In this document: piece after piece, positions 51,692 through 55,957 of the stretch
Position numbering within the stretch: position 1 is the stretch's first letter
How the letters are laid out: each line of letters opens with the position of its first letter
DNA from: Candidatus Kapaibacterium sp.
Lineage (GTDB): Bacteria > Bacteroidota > Ignavibacteria > Kapaibacteriales > UBA7675
Direction of reading: 5' to 3'
Assembly (NCBI GenBank): GCA_028284775.1
Contig: JANQRB010000067.1
Coordinates: 1 to 55,957 of the forward strand
Length of the DNA stretch: 55,957 nucleotides
Position numbers and translations under genes: made by a program
The notes under the pieces: generated by a model
Databases searched by the model: none
What the model saw: the letters and a program-made list of their open reading frames with translations, nothing else
Told to the model about the DNA's origin: nothing

Positions 51692-53038
51692 ATGGAGAGT
51701 AGGGGGAAGAGTTATACGATAGTCGGAGCGGGCAGGAGCGGCGTCGCTGCCGCTCTACTGGCACGGTCGGTCTCCGGGCGGGTATTCCTGAGTGAGAGCG
51801 GGCCGGAGGACAAATTTGAGGCGGCGCGGCGGCAATTGGAGGAGGCGGGCATCCCAGCCGAGTTCGGCGGCCATAGCGCCCGGGCGCTCGACGACTGCGA
51901 CTGCCTGATCAGCTCGCCCGGCGTGCCGCCCCAGGCATCCATCTTCGGCGAAGCCGCGCGGCGCGGTATCCCCGTGATCGGCGAATTGGAATTTGCCTGG
52001 CGACATCTTGCCAATCCCTGTATCGCCATCACGGGTACGAATGGCAAAACCACCACGGTCTCTCTTCTGACATCGATGCTGAAGCGTGCCGGAAGGCAGG
52101 CAGTGGCCGCCGGCAACATCGGCAGGCCGCTCTCCTCGCTCGTCGGTGCGATCGATCCGGACACGATAATTGTCCTGGAACTAAGCTCCTATCAGCTCGA
52201 TCGCATCGATCGATTTCGCCCCGATGTTGCCGTCATTCTGAATATCGCTCCGGACCATTTGGCCTATCACGGGTCATTCGATCGGTATTGTGAAGCCAAA
52301 AGCCGTATTTTTTCCAATCAAACGGCGGAAAATGTTTTAATTTTAAATGCGGATGATCCCACGACAGCCGCCTGCAGCCGTCAGGCCAGGGCCAGCGTGC
52401 AATATTTTGCGGCCGGGCCGGTAGAGGACGGAATGTTTTTGCATCAGGGGCGACTGTTCTTTTCGAATGTGCAGCAGCAGGAGGAAGAGCTTATGGATGC
52501 CGAACGCATCCGGATGCCGGGTATCCACAACGTTTACAATTCCATGGCGGCTTCGTTGGCGGCGCGGGTCTTCGAGTTGAGCAACGAAGATATCCGGGAC
52601 TCACTGATGAGTTTTGCGGGCGTCGAGCACCGCCTGGAGCCTGTTAGGGAATGGCGGGGCGTGGAGTATGTCAACGATTCCAAAGCCACGAACACTAATG
52701 CCACATGGTATGCGCTCGGCAGTTTCAACAAGCCTATTGTCTGGATTGCCGGCGGTCGCGGCGACAACAACGACTATAGTGGTCTCGATGATCTGGTGCG
52801 CCGACACGTTCAATGCGTCATTACCATCGGCGAGGAGTCGCGCGCTATCTTCAACCATTTCAGCTCGCTGATCCGCTGCATCGAAGCCGCTTCGATGAGC
52901 GAGGCCGTCCGCCTGAGCAGTGAAATGGCGGAAGACGGCGATGTCGTCCTTTTTTCACCGGCCTGCAAATCCTTCGACATGTTCGCTAATTTCGAAATGC
53001 GGGGTCTGGCGTTCAAGAATGAAGTCAGCGAGCTCTGA
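51692..53038 (+). CDS. murD: UDP-N-acetylmuramoylalanine--D-glutamate ligase
   Basis: 448 residues. An N-terminal Rossmann-like UDP-binding domain (YTIVGAGRSGVAAALLA) is followed by the Mur ligase ATP site AITGTNGKTTTVSLLTSML (about 109-127). The central domain has IVLELSSYQLDRIDRFRPDV and VILNIAPDHLAYHGSFDRYC. The C-terminal domain has GVEHRLEPVREWRGVEYVND and VVLFSPACKSFDMFANFEMR. It adds D-glutamate to UDP-MurNAc-L-alanine in the cytoplasm. It is followed by ftsW, as in the dcw cluster, but mraY, murC, murF and murG are absent here. Confidence 0.97.
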   Translation: MESRGKSYTIVGAGRSGVAAALLARSVSGRVFLSESGPEDKFEAARRQLEEAGIPAEFGGHSARALDDCDCLISSPGVPPQASIFGEAARRGIPVIGELEFAWRHLANPCIAITGTNGKTTTVSLLTSMLKRAGRQAVAAGNIGRPLSSLVGAIDPDTIIVLELSSYQLDRIDRFRPDVAVILNIAPDHLAYHGSFDRYCEAKSRIFSNQTAENVLILNADDPTTAACSRQARASVQYFAAGPVEDGMFLHQGRLFFSNVQQQEEELMDAERIRMPGIHNVYNSMAASLAARVFELSNEDIRDSLMSFAGVEHRLEPVREWRGVEYVNDSKATNTNATWYALGSFNKPIVWIAGGRGDNNDYSGLDDLVRRHVQCVITIGEESRAIFNHFSSLIRCIEAASMSEAVRLSSEMAEDGDVVLFSPACKSFDMFANFEMRGLAFKNEVSEL

Positions 53039-53090
53039 CGCCCTGATGGAGTATCCCTGATGGAGTATCGTGTTAGCGGGGAAGGAAAGC

Positions 53091-54236
53091 ATGCAGCGTG
53101 AGTCCGGTCATATCGACTGGGTCCTCCTGCTCTCAGCGGCCGGTTTGCTGCTGTTCAGCGTTGCATTTGTCTACAGCGCCAGCGCGGCGATTGCCGATGC
53201 GCGACTGGGCTCATCCGACAAACTGTTTTGGTCGCATGCCGTCCGGGTGCTCGTTGGTCTGTTTGTAATTCTGGTCTGCGCCAAAATCGATTACCGCCTG
53301 TGGCGCAGGTATTCCAAGATCATATTATTCGGCGCCATTGCTTTGCTGCTATACGTATTTGTCGGCGGTGAAGTACGCAACAACGCCACCCGCTGGATCA
53401 ATTTCGGCGGGATCGGTTTCCAGCCCTCTGAACTGGCCAAATACGCCTTGATTCTGCACCTGGCGGCCCTGCTGGCCCGCAAGCAGGAATATGTCAAGCA
53501 CTTCCGCAGCTCATTTTTGCCCATGATCGCCTGGACGGCGGCTGTGTGCATCCTGGTGGCTCTGCAGCCCGATCTTTCGACGGCTTCGGTGATCTTCGCT
53601 ATCGCCGTGTTGGTGATCTTTGTCGGCAATGCAAGTCTGCTGCATTTGAGCGGTCTGGCGTTGCTGGGCGTCGGCGCCGCCGGTCTGTTTGCATTTGCGG
53701 CGGAGTACCGTCTGCGCCGGCTGCTGGCCTTCTGGGGCGAAACCGAAAACTATCAACTGGAACAGGCACTGCTCGCATTCGGCAACGGAGGGCTGCTGGG
53801 CGTGGGTCCCGGACAAAGCAGACAGCGCGATTTTTTTCTGCCGGAGTCCTATGGCGATTTCATCTTTTCGATCGTGGGCGAGGAATACGGCTTCCTTGGT
53901 GTCGCCCTCATTTTGCTGGCATTTACGGTCATAGTCTGGCGCGGTCTCAAGACTGCCCGGCACGCGCCGGATGAATTCGGGCGTATTCTGGCGGCGGGCA
54001 TTACGGTTGCGCTCGGATTGTATGCCTTTGTCCATGCAGCGGTTACCTGTGGAATGCTGCCCACAACCGGCCTGCCGATGCCCTTCATATCGTATGGTGG
54101 CTCGGCGACGGTCTTTGCCGCGGCCGCTCTGGGCGTCTTGCTTAATATCTCGGCCCAGGCCGGCGTCTATCCCCGACGAAAGACTCCGGAGGAAGCGGCA
54201 TGGTCGGGTGGCTTCGACGCGCAGTCAATACAATAA
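53091..54236 (+). CDS. ftsW: FtsW/RodA/SpoVE family peptidoglycan glycosyltransferase
   Basis: 381 residues from the ATG at 53091, with GGAAGGA upstream. About ten membrane helices and the SEDS motifs are visible: RWINFGGIGFQPSELAKYAL, LVALQPDLSTASVIFAIAVL, YGDFIFSIVGEEYGFLGVAL and the end TTGLPMPFISYGGSATVFAA. SEDS proteins polymerise lipid II with a class B penicillin-binding protein; the neighbouring murD favours FtsW (division) over RodA (elongation). It begins 52 bp after murD and is followed by pyrD instead of the expected murG. Confidence 0.93.
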   Translation: MQRESGHIDWVLLLSAAGLLLFSVAFVYSASAAIADARLGSSDKLFWSHAVRVLVGLFVILVCAKIDYRLWRRYSKIILFGAIALLLYVFVGGEVRNNATRWINFGGIGFQPSELAKYALILHLAALLARKQEYVKHFRSSFLPMIAWTAAVCILVALQPDLSTASVIFAIAVLVIFVGNASLLHLSGLALLGVGAAGLFAFAAEYRLRRLLAFWGETENYQLEQALLAFGNGGLLGVGPGQSRQRDFFLPESYGDFIFSIVGEEYGFLGVALILLAFTVIVWRGLKTARHAPDEFGRILAAGITVALGLYAFVHAAVTCGMLPTTGLPMPFISYGGSATVFAAAALGVLLNISAQAGVYPRRKTPEEAAWSGGFDAQSIQ

Positions 54237-54330
54237 TGGACCGAGATTCTGCGTCGGCGGATCGAATGATAGCAGGCAGGGCCAGATGCCTGCGATTGCC
54301 GAGGATTGCAAGGGAGACCAGAGGAACGTG

Positions 54331-55449
54331 ATGTCCGCTACGCTAGCACGTCTCGAATCAATTGTTCGCCCCCTTCTGCTGAAATTACCGCCATCTTTCA
54401 TAGTTAAACGTTATTCTGCCGGCCGCCAGGCATTCTTGCGGAACTTTGCGCGCGCTCGTCCCGACACATACGATGCACCGGAAGCCTTGCACCGCACACT
54501 GTGGGATATCAACTTTCGGGGACCGTTGTGTAATGCTGCCGGCATGTTTAAAAACGGCGACGGCTACGAGCTGACGGCACGGCAAGGCGCCGGCGCCTAT
54601 ATCGCCGGCACGACAACGGCGCATCCGCGTAGCGGCAACAGCCTGGCCGGCTGTCGTCAGCCATTCGCTCCCTATCCGGCTTCGGGCGCGGCTTCTAACT
54701 GGCTCGGGCTGCCTAACGAAGGGCATGCCACCGTAGCAAAGCGTCTTGCATCGCTGCAGCGCGTCAATAGTTGTCCCATCGGCGCCAGTCTCGGCGCCGA
54801 CCGACCTGGGGCTCTGGAAGATCTGCTGGCGGGAATGCAGGCCTATGAGCGAGCGAATGTCGATTTTCTCGAGATCAATGAAAGCTGTCCCAACACCGAA
54901 GCGGGCGCCACGAGCTTCGAGGATATGCATAAGCGACTGGAGTATCTCAGCAAAGCATTTCTAGCCCGCCGCCGCCGGAACCTGCCGGTCATCGTCAAGT
55001 TTTCAAACGATACGGAAGCGAAACGGATACCGGCGTTGCTCGATGCATTGATTACGCTTGGTTATGACGGCGTTAACTTCGGCAACACCTCAACAGCTTA
55101 TGCGGCTGTACGGGAGGCGATCACGCCGCAGGAGCGTCCCCTCTTTGACTATTTCAGCGCCACATTCGGCGGCGGAGTCAGTGGCCGTCCGCTAAAACAG
55201 CAGTCGCTCGATCTGGCGCGCGGGGCTGTGGCCTATCTGACTGCTCATCCGCCCGCGCGGGAGTTTCATGTGCTGCGGACAGGCGGCATCGAAGGCCCGG
55301 CCGATATCGAAGCCTCCGATCGGGCAGGCGTCAGTCTTAACCAATGGTACACCGGGTATTTCGAAGCTTTTGCGAAGTATGGTCATCAGTTATACCGGCA
55401 GCTGCTGGAAGACCTGGCTACAGCAAATCCTCCGCAGCTGCGAGAGTGA
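54331..55449 (+). CDS. pyrD: Dihydroorotate dehydrogenase
   Basis: 372 residues from the ATG at 54331, with GAGG upstream; the frame happens to be open back into ftsW (53971) but that extension is an out-of-frame shadow. The FMN barrel motifs are recognisable: CNAAGMFKNGDGYELTARQG, YIAGTTTAHPRSGN, FLEINESCPNTEAG, LPVIVKFSNDTEA, YDGVNFGNTSTAY, GGGVSGRPLKQQSLDLARG and VLRTGGIEGPADIEASDRAG. The N-terminal extension (about 1-50, LPPSFIVKRYSAGRQAFL) is like that of membrane-associated quinone-dependent (class 2) enzymes. It oxidises dihydroorotate to orotate in pyrimidine synthesis. No other pyr genes are adjacent. Confidence 0.9.
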   Translation: MSATLARLESIVRPLLLKLPPSFIVKRYSAGRQAFLRNFARARPDTYDAPEALHRTLWDINFRGPLCNAAGMFKNGDGYELTARQGAGAYIAGTTTAHPRSGNSLAGCRQPFAPYPASGAASNWLGLPNEGHATVAKRLASLQRVNSCPIGASLGADRPGALEDLLAGMQAYERANVDFLEINESCPNTEAGATSFEDMHKRLEYLSKAFLARRRRNLPVIVKFSNDTEAKRIPALLDALITLGYDGVNFGNTSTAYAAVREAITPQERPLFDYFSATFGGGVSGRPLKQQSLDLARGAVAYLTAHPPAREFHVLRTGGIEGPADIEASDRAGVSLNQWYTGYFEAFAKYGHQLYRQLLEDLATANPPQLRE

Positions 55450-55477
55450 ATCCCTGAACGCTTGGCTTAACAACGAT

Positions 55478-55804
55478 TTATTTATGCAGCAGGAGTGTTT
55501 CGCTCACCATAAAGCCGCCATCTGATACCCGGAGAAAGTAGACGCCAGTAACAAGGCCTGCGCACTGAACTTGGCTGAGAGCTTGCCATTGACCGGCGCC
55601 GTGCTGCTTTGTTTTCAGCTTGATTGAGATACAAAAAATTTCACTGGCTAAAGTTAGGGTGACAAACTCGTCGGCCTCCGCCGCTCTTTGCGGGAAGTGT
55701 CGGCCGCTTGGAAGAGGTCGGGGGCGAATGGTCGGCAAGGGCCGGGATTGCCCTGCCGGCTGTCGGCAGTCAGAGCGAAGGCAGGCCGTTGCCGACTGCA
55801 GCAT
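55478..55804 (-). pseudogene. Remnant of a T9SS cargo gene (sorting-domain end only)
   Basis: A 108-codon open frame whose last 30 residues, CAGLVTGVYFLRVSDGGFMV then SETLLLHK, are a textbook end of a type A T9SS sorting domain; FVTLTLASEIFCISIKLK before it is a degraded version of the preceding strands. The first half is Arg/Pro-rich, has no signal peptide and resembles nothing, so the frame cannot make a secreted cargo protein. The formal ATG directly follows the anmK stop (TGAATG). I read it as the decayed 3' end of a cargo gene left behind anmK. A short functional protein is possible but less likely. Confidence 0.6.
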
Positions 55805-55957
55805 TCAGGCGGGCAGAGCGATGACACCCAGGAGTGTTTGCTTGCTGGCGCCGGTTACCGCGGGAAGGTTGCCGGGCAGGCCCGCCAGTGTTCGCCAGGC
55901 CAGATAGGCGAAGGCCAGAGCCTCTTTGGCATCGGGGGGGATGCCGGCATCAGCCGT
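55805..55957 (-). CDS. anmK: Anhydro-N-acetylmuramic acid kinase, C-terminal fragment
   Basis: The last 50 codons plus stop of a minus-strand gene that continues beyond the right edge. The sequence contains [20 protein letters not shown] followed by [15 protein letters not shown], which is the conserved C-terminus of AnmK. The enzyme hydrates and phosphorylates 1,6-anhydro-MurNAc to MurNAc-6-phosphate when peptidoglycan fragments are recycled. Confidence 0.88.
   Translation of the reverse strand, partial: TADAGIPPDAKEALAFAYLAWRTLAGLPGNLPAVTGASKQTLLGVIALPA

Noticed and set aside
53971..54330. In-frame N-terminal extension of pyrD overlapping ftsW
   Set aside because: The extension is an out-of-frame reading of the ftsW 3' end; a ribosome site and the family's start lie at 54331.

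Overview
The window is ordinary bacterial chromosome: dense, on both strands, roughly 53-55% GC by eye, with no phage genes, transposases, rRNA or CRISPR array. The signs point to the Fibrobacteres-Chlorobi-Bacteroidetes side of the tree. Five intact secreted proteins end in a type IX secretion (T9SS) C-terminal sorting domain, and a sixth gene is a remnant of one. An OmpA/PD40 protein has the layout of the T9SS accessory factor PorE. Both tRNA genes are preceded by a TTG, a 19-20 bp spacer and TAnnTTTG, which is the Bacteroidetes-type promoter rather than TTGACA/TATAAT. I would place the organism in Bacteroidota or a sister lineage (Chlorobiota, Ignavibacteriota or Kapabacteria-like). The exact phylum is inference.

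Layout. 1-13.6 kb is housekeeping and signalling: start of asd, a CBS-domain CorC/hemolysin-like membrane protein, recO, tRNA-Asn, a four-PAS hybrid kinase whose H-box histidine is a tyrosine, an atypical HisA-like barrel protein next to ruvA, yraN, gmd, a membrane histidine kinase, dut, two small membrane proteins (DUF2752, DUF4234), tRNA-Arg and a membrane-anchored TPR protein. 13.6-27.9 kb is a co-directional cassette of T9SS cargo. It holds a 2,231-residue beta-helix (Pmp-like) protein, a protein with nidogen-like, dockerin-like and cohesin-like segments, a two-cohesin-like protein, a 1,014-residue multi-module protein and a smaller cargo protein. Strong hairpins and a palindromic repeat punctuate it.

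28-41.5 kb holds a GT4 glycosyltransferase, a DUF3108 protein, a lipoprotein cyclophilin, uppP, a membrane-anchored LamG protein, a DEDDy exonuclease, a transaldolase-like aldolase, an unknown membrane protein, the aspS-dapD-M16 protease run, and the PorE-like protein. 41.9-46 kb is a three-gene run: a secreted protein of the family often annotated asparagine synthetase B, a VWA (MIDAS) protein and a MoxR/ChlI-type AAA+ ATPase. This run and the T9SS cassette are the best candidates for little-described systems.

46-56 kb holds a TIGR01777 epimerase, speA, a 2-Cys peroxiredoxin divergent from a Fur/PerR-family regulator, two paralogous lipoproteins resembling small beta-barrels, murD-ftsW, pyrD, a T9SS sorting-domain remnant and the 3' end of anmK.

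Functional links that the layout suggests: uppP, murD, ftsW, dapD, asd and anmK all serve peptidoglycan precursor supply or recycling, although they are scattered. The PorE-like protein could anchor the T9SS or the cell envelope to peptidoglycan. The Fur-family regulator probably controls the adjacent peroxiredoxin.
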